This document shows positions 1-6,079 of a stretch of DNA of 11,775 nucleotides, piece after piece (the first letter of the stretch is position 1; each line of letters opens with the position of its first letter). The notes beneath the pieces are model-generated. The model was not told where the DNA came from. It saw only the letters and a list, made by a program, of their open reading frames with translations, and made no database searches. This stretch comes from an uncultured Elusimicrobium sp. (GTDB lineage Bacteria > Elusimicrobiota > Endomicrobiia > Endomicrobiales > Endomicrobiaceae): contig CACWKJ010000017.1 of NCBI GenBank assembly GCA_902761395.1, positions 1 through 11,775 of the forward strand, given 5' to 3'. Position numbers and translations under genes: made by a program.

Positions 1-207
1 ATAGCTTATGTTAAAGACGGTGACATTATTTCAATAAATATTCCGGAATATAAAATAGAATTAAAAGTTTCCGATGAAGAAATAGCAAAAAGAAAACAAA
101 CAATGCAGATAAAGAAGAAAACGGATATCGGCGGTTGTTTGGCAAGATATGCGGCGCAGGTAAGCTCGGCGGATAAGGGAGCGATAATTAACAAATTTTT
201 AAAATAA
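1..207 (+). CDS. ilvD: Dihydroxy-acid dehydratase, C-terminal fragment (start lies before the window)
   Basis: Frame 1 is open from the first base to TAA at 205-207 and gives 68 residues. They match the end of the IlvD/Edd dehydratase family: a VKDGDIISINIP stretch, KVSDEEIAKRK, and the terminal block LARYAAQVSSADKGAII, which is very typical of IlvD. The enzyme is cytoplasmic, carries an Fe-S cluster, and dehydrates 2,3-dihydroxy-acids to 2-keto acids in valine, leucine and isoleucine synthesis. The Fe-S and Mg-binding residues lie upstream of the window and cannot be checked. The gene ends directly before intergenic element copy A, whose hairpin probably terminates it. Recognition is from the C-terminal signature only; the related edd dehydratase is less likely given the YLARYA..VSSADKGA-type ending. 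Confidence 0.93.
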   Translation: MAYVKDGDIISINIPEYKIELKVSDEEIAKRKQTMQIKKKTDIGGCLARYAAQVSSADKGAIINKFLK

Positions 208-360
208 AAAACAGAAATATTTTGGCTACAATTTTGAAACGCAAGGTCTTGAGTATTATAAGACATACACATCGCCCTTGCGTTTCTTCATTTCGCACAA
301 AATCTTTTCTGTTTTTTTCCCTGCCCTTATATTCTTATATAAAAGCAAAATCTTAAAAGT
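205..360 (+). repeat. Structured intergenic element, copy A
   Basis: This segment aligns with copy B at 1088-1250. The left flank from 212 matches B from 1095 at 17 of the first 20 positions without gaps (core AAATATTTT, then TACAA). The right flank shares GTTTTTTTCC at 311-320 followed by a CCTTA.ATT..TTAT..AAAA pattern and an AAAAT-rich end. Between the flanks is a hairpin (236-286) whose stem sequence is unrelated to that of copy B. No ORF of note lies inside. It occupies most of the 274-bp gap between ilvD and the outer-membrane protein gene. It could be a 3'-UTR/terminator module, a structured RNA or a small non-autonomous mobile element; the window cannot decide. Orientation is given as the direction of both flanking genes. 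Confidence 0.7.
236..286 (+). terminator. Long hairpin in copy A, probable terminator of ilvD
   Basis: GAAACGCAAGG (236-246) pairs perfectly over 11 bp with CCTTGCGTTTC (276-286). The 29-nt loop holds a smaller inner pairing, TCTT (247-250) with AAGA (260-263). The 3' arm runs into TTTCTT, an imperfect U tract, and the A-rich 5' foot would also allow termination in the other direction. It begins 28 bp after the ilvD stop. The unusually large loop and the shared design with 1119-1173 suggest more than a plain terminator. Confidence 0.6.
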
Positions 361-397
361 CTTTGAGAGTCAAGAACAAAGTACAAAATTTTTTCTG

Positions 398-427
398 TTG
401 TTTTACCTTTACATTATTTAGTAAAAT
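398..427 (+). promoter_or_regulatory. Candidate sigma-70-type promoter for the first outer-membrane protein gene
   Basis: TTGTTT (398-403) and TAAAAT (422-427) are separated by 18 bp, giving a start of transcription near 434 and a leader of about 48 nt before the ATG at 482. AT-rich sequence makes chance matches common, so this rests mainly on position and spacing. Confidence 0.45.
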
Positions 428-481
428 ATCTGCAATAAATGAAAAATTGGAAGTATTTTCTTTATAAAAAGGAGGAAGTAA

Positions 482-1069
482 ATGAAAAAAGGATTGTTGG
501 CATTGTTGTTGGCAGTGACACTTGTAGCACCTGTGTTTGCAGTAGAAAAAGGCAGTATGGAAATTGTTCCAAAGGTTGGTTATGTTATTGAACCTTTAAT
601 TATGGAAGATTATTATGGTGAATATTATGGTTGTAAACAAGAATCCACATTTTCGTTGGGAGCAGATTTTTATTATTATGTAATGAACAATTTAGGTGCA
701 GGTGTTGGGGTAAATTATGTTTTTGATAGTAAATTTAAGGAGGCTTGGGATACACAAGATTCTTTAGGAGCGACAAATATATATGTCGCCGTAAAACCGG
801 TATTTGAATTACAAGAAAATAAGTTTATAGATAAAATATATTTCTTAGGACAATTAGGTTACGGTATGACAAGATATGAAGATAAGGAGTTCTATTCTGA
901 AAAATATAATGAAAATGGGTTGTATTGGGCAATAGGAGCCGGTGTAGAAAAATGTAATATTGTTGTAGAACTTGTATATTCCGTAAATTATTTTGAGATA
1001 GAAGATTGGAATGAATCTTTTACAAACAGAAGAACTGCAATAAATGCCGGTTATAAATTTAGTATTTAA
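482..1069 (+). CDS. Small outer-membrane beta-barrel-like protein, paralogue of the gene at 3214-3831
   Basis: The 195-residue product starts with a clear Sec signal peptide (MKK, hydrophobic run, VFA cleavage site after residue 20). The mature part is rich in Gly, Tyr and Asn with alternating patterns expected of transmembrane beta strands, e.g. LGADFYYYVMNNLGAGVGVNY (about 59-79), IYFLGQLGYG, and a terminal strand ending in KFSI. The final strand fits outer-membrane insertion by BAM. No enzymatic motif is visible; a structural or surface-exposed role is inferred. The start is fixed by a strong SD, GGAGGA at 471-476, five bases before the ATG. It appears monocistronic: a hairpin element lies on each side and its own promoter is upstream. 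It shares length, layout and several blocks with the minus-strand protein at 3214-3831. No specific family name is assigned. Confidence 0.85.
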   Translation: MKKGLLALLLAVTLVAPVFAVEKGSMEIVPKVGYVIEPLIMEDYYGEYYGCKQESTFSLGADFYYYVMNNLGAGVGVNYVFDSKFKEAWDTQDSLGATNIYVAVKPVFELQENKFIDKIYFLGQLGYGMTRYEDKEFYSEKYNENGLYWAIGAGVEKCNIVVELVYSVNYFEIEDWNESFTNRRTAINAGYKFSI

Positions 1070-1087
1070 TTAGGCTACATTCAATAC

Positions 1088-1250
1088 AAAAAAACAAAAA
1101 TATTTTAGTTACAACTTCAAATTCCCGAACCTTATGTACCTTTTCACTTGCGTACACTGTGGTTCGGGAATTTCTTGTCTCACTTACAAATATTTCAGTT
1201 TTTTTCCTGTCCTTACATTTTTATGATAAAAACAAAATTTTTAGAAAAGA
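1088..1250 (+). repeat. Structured intergenic element, copy B
   Basis: Second copy of the element at 205-360. It starts about 19 bp after the outer-membrane protein stop codon, much as copy A starts at the ilvD stop. Conserved parts are the left flank (CAAAAATATTTTAGTTACAA from 1095) and the right flank (GTTTTTTTCC at 1198-1207, then CCTTACATT and ATAAAAACAAAAT). The hairpin between them (1119-1173) has a different stem from copy A. It fills most of the 247-bp gap before the AAA+ gene. The two copies bracket one complete gene, so that gene plus one element could be a duplicated or mobile unit. Confidence 0.7.
1119..1173 (+). terminator. Long hairpin in copy B, probable terminator of the outer-membrane protein gene
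   Basis: AAATTCCCGAACC (1119-1131) pairs perfectly over 13 bp with GGTTCGGGAATTT (1161-1173). The loop is 29 nt, the same length as in copy A, and contains an inner stem TGTAC/GTACA (1135-1139 with 1152-1156). The TTTCTT following the stem is also shared with copy A. It stands about 50 bp downstream of the outer-membrane protein stop and is well placed to end that transcript. Confidence 0.6.
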
Positions 1251-1258
1251 ATTTTTCC

Positions 1259-1288
1259 TGTCTTTAAATTTTTTTAATTTTGTATAAT
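1259..1288 (+). promoter_or_regulatory. Candidate promoter for the AAA+ ATPase gene
   Basis: A consensus -10 box TATAAT lies at 1283-1288, about 29 bp before the ATG. The -35 region is poor (TGTCTT at 1259-1264 with an 18-bp spacer). It is the only obvious -10 in this gap, and the gene lies behind the hairpin of copy B, so it needs its own promoter. Confidence 0.45.
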
Positions 1289-1316
1289 ATTTTTATTAAA
1301 GGTGAAAGGATAAAAA

Positions 1317-2498
1317 ATGAATGAAGAATTAAAAGAAAAATTGGCTTGTGAACTTTTGGCATTAAGTGTATTCAGAAATATACTTAACACTAAAACCATG
1401 CAATCTTTTGTTTCTTTTTTAACCGAAAAAGATGATATAAAAAAAATAAACTTTTTCGGTGAGTTTGTTTATTCGTTGGCGGAATTTAATTATTCGTTTT
1501 CAAATTTTTTATCCGATGCCGTTTTAACCGATGAAAACAAATATATTTTGTCCATTGCACAAAAAAAAGAAGTGTCCGAAACTCTTTTGGAAAATACAAC
1601 AAAAGAACTGAAAATATTTTCGGAACTTTCAAAAATTACAACAGAAGGCCTTTTCGATAAAGTTGATTTTAAGTATATTCCCGAATTCGAAAATACCAAA
1701 ACCGATTTTGTAAAACTTTACGAAAAACAAATAAAAAATATTTCCAAACTCGGATACGGTATTTTTGCCACCGCAAAAATGTTTAAAGTGTTGAATGAAC
1801 AAATTATACCTATAAAATCCGCAGACGAGATTTCCGTTGACAGTTTTATAGGGTATAAAGATCAAAGAAAACAAATTTTTGATAACACTAAAGCATTATG
1901 CGAAGGTAAACCTGCCGCAAACATATTGTTATACGGCGATGCCGGTACAGGCAAATCTTCTACGGTTAAAGCATGTGTCAACTATTTCTATAATGAAGGT
2001 GTAAGACTTATAGAAATAAGAAAAGATCAGTTGTTAAGTCTTTCTTATATTATGGGCAAAATTACGGGTAATCCGTTAAAGTTCATAATATTTATTGATG
2101 ATCTTTCTTTTAATAAAAATGATGATAATTTCAGTATGTTAAAAGCGGCACTTGAAGGTTCTGCTTCGGCAAAAGCAAACAATGCCGTAATTTATGCTAC
2201 AAGTAACAGAAGACATATAATAAAAGAAAGTTTTGCGGACAGACGAAATGAAGACGATATTCATATTAACGATACAATCCAGGAATTAACATCTCTTTCG
2301 GACAGGTTCGGTTTAACCGTATATTTTGAAAAGCCGAACAAGAATCTTTATCTTGAAATAGTGTTTGCACTTGCCAAAAGAAACAACATTAAAACAGATA
2401 AAGAAGAACTGGCTCTTAAAGCGGAAACTTTTGCTTTAAACAGAGGTAACCGTTCCCCGAGAGTAGCGGAACAATTCATTAACAGTTTAATCTTGTAA
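1317..2498 (+). CDS. DUF815-family AAA+ ATPase
   Basis: The 393-residue protein has a variable N-terminal half (about 1-170, helical, Lys/Glu/Phe rich) and a C-terminal AAA+ ATPase domain. Visible motifs are Walker A GDAGTGKS (207-214), Walker B FIIFIDD (256-262), sensor 1 around YATSNRRH (293-300), an arginine-finger segment SDRFG (328-332) and a sensor-2-like RSPR (379-382). This arrangement, with the SNRRH and EL.SLSDRFGL blocks, is that of the DUF815 family (PF05673), cytoplasmic ATPases of unknown cellular role. Length is near the family's usual size and all ATPase residues look intact. An SD-like AAAGG at 1305-1309 precedes the ATG. The gene appears to be transcribed alone and runs tail to tail into the minus-strand gene with only 11 bp between stops. 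The substrate is unknown. Confidence 0.9.
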   Translation: MNEELKEKLACELLALSVFRNILNTKTMQSFVSFLTEKDDIKKINFFGEFVYSLAEFNYSFSNFLSDAVLTDENKYILSIAQKKEVSETLLENTTKELKIFSELSKITTEGLFDKVDFKYIPEFENTKTDFVKLYEKQIKNISKLGYGIFATAKMFKVLNEQIIPIKSADEISVDSFIGYKDQRKQIFDNTKALCEGKPAANILLYGDAGTGKSSTVKACVNYFYNEGVRLIEIRKDQLLSLSYIMGKITGNPLKFIIFIDDLSFNKNDDNFSMLKAALEGSASAKANNAVIYATSNRRHIIKESFADRRNEDDIHINDTIQELTSLSDRFGLTVYFEKPNKNLYLEIVFALAKRNNIKTDKEELALKAETFALNRGNRSPRVAEQFINSLIL

Positions 2499-2509
2499 AT
2501 TAAATGATT

Positions 2510-3214
2510 TTAAAATTTAACAACTTTAGGTTCTTTACCGAAAGAATAGAAAGTTGCCGTTGCATCTTTTAAGTATAAAACCTGAGTGTTGTTATCATCG
2601 GCTTTATACATTTGTCTCAACGACGGGTAATTGTCCAACATATGTTGTTTTGCTTCTATTCTGTCATCATTTACAACAGTTGCTTCTATTCTTATCCAAG
2701 AGCTGCCGTCGAAAGCACATATTTCCACTTTAGGGTTTTTAGCCATCTGTTTAGATACATTTTTTACTTTGCCGGTTTGTATATATAACTTATCTTCAAA
2801 CAAATCTATTGTTCCGAAAGGTCTTACTCTGGGTTGATCGTTTTCCACTGTTGCAAGATAATAAGTTTCGCACTTCTTTAAAAAATCGTAAACTGTTTTC
2901 ATGTCCGGATCCTCCAAATTTATTGTTTCGGTAACTTCTGTTTTTTGCCCTTCGGCTGTTGATGTATTTAACTTTTTCTTTTCTATATCTTCCAATGCGG
3001 AAAAATAAATTAAAAGCACAAAAATAATACCGATTAAAGATGTAATTTTTACTGTTGTCGGTGACTTTGTTTTAAATTTTGCGTCTATTCCGGATAGTTT
3101 ATAATGCCACGAAAAAAAACGATATTGAATCTGTAGATATTTTTCCGTGAAAAAAAATCCGAACAAGAACACAATTAAAAGGATTAATAAAATTATTTTA
3201 AATAATATCGGCAT
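2510..3214 (-). CDS. Membrane-anchored PPOX-type (FMN-binding split barrel) protein
   Basis: The 234-residue product has two predicted membrane segments (about 4-22 and 55-73), a polar linker (about 78-102), and a complete pyridoxamine 5'-phosphate oxidase-like domain (about 103-234). That domain shows TYYLATVENDQPRVRPFG, LYIQTGKVKNVSKQMAKNP, VEICAFDG and the ending DATATFYSF..EPKVVKF. These are typical of the short single-domain PPOX-family proteins of anaerobes, which bind FMN or a related flavin; most have no known substrate. The membrane extension is unusual for that group. The positively charged loop at 25-55 makes topology ambiguous. The ATG shares one base with the stop codon of the upstream outer-membrane protein gene (TAATG on the minus strand), so translation is probably coupled. 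Redox or cofactor handling at the inner membrane is inferred only. Confidence 0.85.
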   Translation of the reverse strand: MPILFKIILLILLIVFLFGFFFTEKYLQIQYRFFSWHYKLSGIDAKFKTKSPTTVKITSLIGIIFVLLIYFSALEDIEKKKLNTSTAEGQKTEVTETINLEDPDMKTVYDFLKKCETYYLATVENDQPRVRPFGTIDLFEDKLYIQTGKVKNVSKQMAKNPKVEICAFDGSSWIRIEATVVNDDRIEAKQHMLDNYPSLRQMYKADDNNTQVLYLKDATATFYSFGKEPKVVKF

Positions 3215-3831
3215 TATATTGAATATTTGAAACCTAAGTTAAGTTGTATAGTGTACATTGAGCCGTGACCGGCAAAATCGTTATCGGGAATTAACCAATT
3301 ATAGTATGTATATAACACTTCAACTATTAACCATTTAGCTTCTATACCTACACCTGCACCCATATATAAACCAGAAAGTCCGCTGGCATCTATCAATTTT
3401 ATATCGGCATTACTGTAACCTAACTGACCTATAATATATACACTGTCTATTTCTTTGTTTTCTAAAACCAATTTAGGTTTTCCGGCAAGATAAAAGTTTG
3501 TTGCGGATATTTTTTGTGCCGTGTTTTCAATATCTGTTTTAAATAAATGAAAAGCACCTACACCCAAGCCTATATTTTGCCACGGATAAACAAAAAATTC
3601 ACCGCCCAAAGTGTATCCCAAATCCACGTCTAAAATTCTGCTGTTTATTATAGTTCTTTCTTTTTCTTCCCCATCGACCATTATAGTATCTTTGAATACT
3701 ACATTTTTATCTAAATCGATATATGGAGAAGCCAAAAGGCCACCTTTTATAATAAAGTCCATATTCATTTTTGCACTTACGGGCAAAACACATATAGTAA
3801 GCAATAAAATTGAAAAAATAATTTTTTTCAT
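3214..3831 (-). CDS. Small outer-membrane beta-barrel-like protein, paralogue of the gene at 482-1069
   Basis: The 205-residue protein has a Sec signal peptide with cleavage expected after VSA (residue 20). The mature chain shows Gly/aromatic alternating strands. Compared with the 482-1069 product, shared blocks are LGGEFFVYPWQNIGLGVGAFHLF versus LGADFYYYVMNNLGAGVGVNYVF, VYIIGQLGYS versus IYFLGQLGYG, GLYMGAGVGIEAKWLIVEVLYTYYN versus GLYWAIGAGVEKCNIVVELVYSVNY, and a terminal KYSI versus KFSI. They are therefore diverged paralogues, probably an outer-membrane barrel family expanded in this genome. Cys14 lies inside the hydrophobic core, not in a lipobox, so it is not a lipoprotein. A GGAG lies about 6-10 bases before the ATG. 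First gene of a two-gene unit with the PPOX-domain membrane protein; expressed from the minus-strand promoter at 3861-3890. Confidence 0.85.
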   Translation of the reverse strand: MKKIIFSILLLTICVLPVSAKMNMDFIIKGGLLASPYIDLDKNVVFKDTIMVDGEEKERTIINSRILDVDLGYTLGGEFFVYPWQNIGLGVGAFHLFKTDIENTAQKISATNFYLAGKPKLVLENKEIDSVYIIGQLGYSNADIKLIDASGLSGLYMGAGVGIEAKWLIVEVLYTYYNWLIPDNDFAGHGSMYTIQLNLGFKYSI

Positions 3832-3860
3832 TATAATACTCCGCAGAAAATATTTTCCAT

Positions 3861-3890
3861 ATTATACTACAAAATTAATTCAATTTACAA
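3861..3890 (-). promoter_or_regulatory. Minus-strand promoter for the outer-membrane protein/PPOX unit
   Basis: On the minus strand TTGTAA (3890-3885) and a perfect TATAAT (3866-3861) are separated by 18 bp, about 30 bp before the ATG at 3831. The -35 box lies within the repeated CAATTTA half-sites described at 3881-3908. Confidence 0.6.
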
Positions 3891-3908
3891 TTTATAAATC
3901 ATAAATTG
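3881..3908. promoter_or_regulatory. Inverted repeat between two divergent promoters, candidate operator
   Basis: CAATTTAT (3888-3895) and ATAAATTG (3901-3908) form a perfect 8-bp inverted repeat around five bases. A further direct copy, CAATTTA (3881-3887), abuts the left arm. The left half-sites cover the minus-strand -35 box (3885-3890), and the right arm reaches into the plus-strand -35 box (3906-3911). A protein bound here could control both directions. AT-only palindromes arise by chance in AT-rich DNA, so the function is tentative. Confidence 0.4.
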
Positions 3909-3934
3909 CCTTTATATGCAGGATTTGATAAAAT
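3906..3934 (+). promoter_or_regulatory. Plus-strand promoter for the eight-gene operon
   Basis: TTGCCT (3906-3911, four of six consensus bases) and TAAAAT (3929-3934) are separated by 17 bp. Transcription would begin near 3941, only about two bases before the first ATG at 3943, so that ATG would be nearly leaderless. Confidence 0.5.
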
Positions 3935-3942
3935 AAAAAGAT

Positions 3943-4416
3943 ATGAAACTGTGTATTAATTTTAAAAACATTAACAAAAATAATTACGCGAAATTTATAA
4001 ACAAGAAAAATTCGGCTATGGCGGAAAAGTTTAAAACTGTTCCTGTTTCCGAAAGAATTGTTCTTTTACCGCACTGTATGAGAAGTACAAAAAATTGTAA
4101 AGCCGTTGATGAAGGTACACATTATACTTGCATGAAGTGCGGAGCTTGTAAAATAGCGCAAATACAAAAACTTGCCGATGAACTCGGATATAAAAAAGTT
4201 TATGTTATGAAAGGCGGAAAAGCCATTTATAACATTTTGGTGGAACAAAAAATAAAAGCTGTTGTTGCCGTTGCCTGTCACTTTGAGGGAGCACAAGGTA
4301 TAAAAATGACAGACGGATTAAAAGTTACAGCTCAGTTTGTGCCGTTACTTAAAGACGGTTGTTGCGATACCGATGTTGATGTTGAAGCAGTTAAGAAAAT
4401 TATGGAGCAAAAATAA
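3943..4416 (+). CDS. DUF116-domain cysteine-rich protein
   Basis: The 157-residue product carries the DUF116 family pattern: VLLPHCMRS..NC (about 40-52), C63-x2-C66-x2-C69 followed by IAQIQKLADELGYK, a VMKGGKAIYNILVEQK segment, AVVAVACHFEGAQGI, and VPLLKDGCCDTDVDVEAVKKI at the end. Eight cysteines (45, 52, 63, 66, 69, 112, 140, 141) in the conserved part suggest metal or Fe-S binding; the family has no established activity. Many DUF116 proteins carry N-terminal membrane helices; this one does not. The start is uncertain: the ATG at 3943 adds a Lys/Asn-rich 25-residue lead with no SD and almost no leader, while an in-frame ATG at 4018 begins just before the conserved domain but also lacks a good SD. 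First gene of the long operon; the helicase follows after 3 bp. Confidence 0.85.
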   Translation: MKLCINFKNINKNNYAKFINKKNSAMAEKFKTVPVSERIVLLPHCMRSTKNCKAVDEGTHYTCMKCGACKIAQIQKLADELGYKKVYVMKGGKAIYNILVEQKIKAVVAVACHFEGAQGIKMTDGLKVTAQFVPLLKDGCCDTDVDVEAVKKIMEQK

Positions 4417-4419
4417 ATA

Positions 4420-6078
4420 ATGGATAAACTAAAATTTACGGAATTGAATTTATCACCTGAAATATTAAAAGCTGTTACGGATATGGGATTTGAAGAAACT
4501 ACACCTATACAATCTTTGGCAATACCTAAGATGATAGAAGGGGTGGATCTTATAGGACAGGCACAAACCGGAACGGGGAAAACGGCTGCTTTCGGAATAC
4601 CTATCCTTGAAAAAATCGTTCCTAAAGAAAAGAAAGTTCAGGCACTTATTATGTGCCCTACAAGAGAACTTGCAATACAGGTGGCGGAAGAACTTAAATC
4701 ATTATCAAAATATAAAAAAGGTATAAATATTGTTCCCGTTTACGGCGGACAACCTATAGTCAGACAAATGTCTGCACTTCATAAAGGCGCACATATTGTA
4801 ATAGGTACTCCGGGAAGAATTATAGATCATATTGAAAGACAAACAATAAAACTCGATAATACAAAAACCGTGGTTTTGGATGAAGCCGACGAAATGTTGG
4901 ATATGGGCTTTAGAGATGATATAGAATTGATATTGAAAAATTTACCTCAGGATAAACAGACTGTGTTCTTTTCCGCAACTATGCCGAGAGAATTTTTGGC
5001 ACTTACAAAAAAGTATCAAAAAAATCCCATAAACATAAAAGTTGTTCATGAAAAGTTGACCGTTCCTCAAACGGAACAATTGTATTGTGAAGTAAGAGAA
5101 CACCAAAAACTTGAAGCATTGGCAAGATGTATAGATATGGCAGATGCAAAACTTTCGTTGGTTTTTTGTAATACAAAAAAGAGAGTAGACGAAGTTACCG
5201 CACAGTTACAAATAAGAGGATATTCCGCAGATGCGATACACGGGGATATGAACCAAACTCAAAGAGACAGAGTTATGGACAAATTCAGAAATTGCAAAAT
5301 AGAAATTCTTGTTGCTACCGATGTTGCCGCACGCGGTATAGATGTTGATGATGTTGAAGCGGTATTTAATTTCGATATTCCCCAGGATATAGAATCTTAC
5401 GTTCACAGAATAGGCAGAACCGGCAGAGCAGGAAGAGCAGGTAAAGCATACAGCTTTGTTGCAGGTAAAGATATATACAAAATAAGAGATATTCAAAGAT
5501 ATACTAAAGTTACAATAAAAAGAATGCCTGTTCCGTCACTTGCCGATGTTGAGAATGTAAGAATTTCTTCCTTTATGGAAAAGCTTAAAGAAACTTTAAA
5601 GAAAAACACGTTTGAAAAATATATAACCAAAATAGAATCTTTAATAACGGATAACATAACATCCGTGGATGTTGCCGCGGCATTATTTGAAATGATGTTG
5701 CAAGTTGAAAATCCCGAAAAACATGAAGATATAGATATGACCGTAAACAGTTTTGAAAGAGATTTTTCAAGAGACAGAAATTCGGGAAAGAAGTTTTCGA
5801 AAAGTAAAAAAAACAGACACGGTGTGGCAAAAGAAGCCGGTATGACAAGATTGTTTATGAGTATCGGTAAAAGCAAAAAAGTAAGACCGGGCGATTTTGT
5901 AGGCGCGATAGCCGGCGAAACGGGTTTAAGCGGAGATATTGTCGGTTCCATAGATATATTCGACAAATTTTCTTTTGTGGAAGTTCCGAACGAATATGCT
6001 CAACAGATTATTGATGCATTAAATAACAGTAATATAAAAGGTCACAAAGTAGCGGTAGAAAAAGCGCAAGGAAAATAG
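4420..6078 (+). CDS. deaD: DEAD-box ATP-dependent RNA helicase with DbpA-type RNA-binding domain
   Basis: The 552-residue protein has all DEAD-box motifs in order: Q motif (F6, and TTPIQ about 27-31), motif I AQTGTGKT (48-55), Ia PTREL (80-84), TPGR (130-133), II DEAD (154-157), III SAT (185-187), then the second RecA domain with VATDVAARGID (298-308) and VI HRIGRTGR (329-336). A linker rich in Lys, Ser and Arg (about 445-475) leads to a C-terminal DbpA/CsdA-type RNA-binding domain (about 475-552; MTRLFMSIGK.., GDFVGAIAGETGL, IDIFDKFSFVEVP). This is the layout of DeaD/CsdA and CshA helicases, which unwind structured RNA in ribosome assembly, mRNA decay and cold adaptation. No motif is damaged. 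GGAG at 4404-4407 inside the DUF116 end could serve as SD. Which subgroup it belongs to cannot be fixed by eye; the symbol reflects overall layout. Confidence 0.95.
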   Translation: MDKLKFTELNLSPEILKAVTDMGFEETTPIQSLAIPKMIEGVDLIGQAQTGTGKTAAFGIPILEKIVPKEKKVQALIMCPTRELAIQVAEELKSLSKYKKGINIVPVYGGQPIVRQMSALHKGAHIVIGTPGRIIDHIERQTIKLDNTKTVVLDEADEMLDMGFRDDIELILKNLPQDKQTVFFSATMPREFLALTKKYQKNPINIKVVHEKLTVPQTEQLYCEVREHQKLEALARCIDMADAKLSLVFCNTKKRVDEVTAQLQIRGYSADAIHGDMNQTQRDRVMDKFRNCKIEILVATDVAARGIDVDDVEAVFNFDIPQDIESYVHRIGRTGRAGRAGKAYSFVAGKDIYKIRDIQRYTKVTIKRMPVPSLADVENVRISSFMEKLKETLKKNTFEKYITKIESLITDNITSVDVAAALFEMMLQVENPEKHEDIDMTVNSFERDFSRDRNSGKKFSKSKKNRHGVAKEAGMTRLFMSIGKSKKVRPGDFVGAIAGETGLSGDIVGSIDIFDKFSFVEVPNEYAQQIIDALNNSNIKGHKVAVEKAQGK

Positions 6079-6079
6079 T

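Noticed and set aside
361..385. Small palindromes around TTGAGAGTCAA and CTTTG...CAAAG upstream of the first outer-membrane gene
   Set aside because: Arms of only 4-5 bp in AT-rich sequence; not repeated elsewhere and not aligned with the promoter boxes.
205..1250. Integron attC sites around a gene cassette
   Set aside because: The hairpin-plus-conserved-flank design and the bracketed gene suggested it, but the two ends of each element are not complementary, no GTTRRRY/RYYYAAC core pair is seen, and no integrase is in the window.
3844..3880. A third, degenerate copy of the intergenic element (CAGAAAATATTTT, then ACTACAAAATT)
   Set aside because: Short AT-rich resemblance to the left flank only; no hairpin or T7-CC right flank follows, and the bases are explained by the minus-strand promoter and leader.
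3611..3904. Plus-strand 97-residue open frame antisense to the outer-membrane protein gene
   Set aside because: Lies opposite a gene with a signal peptide and a paralogue; runs across both divergent promoters; no SD or family match.
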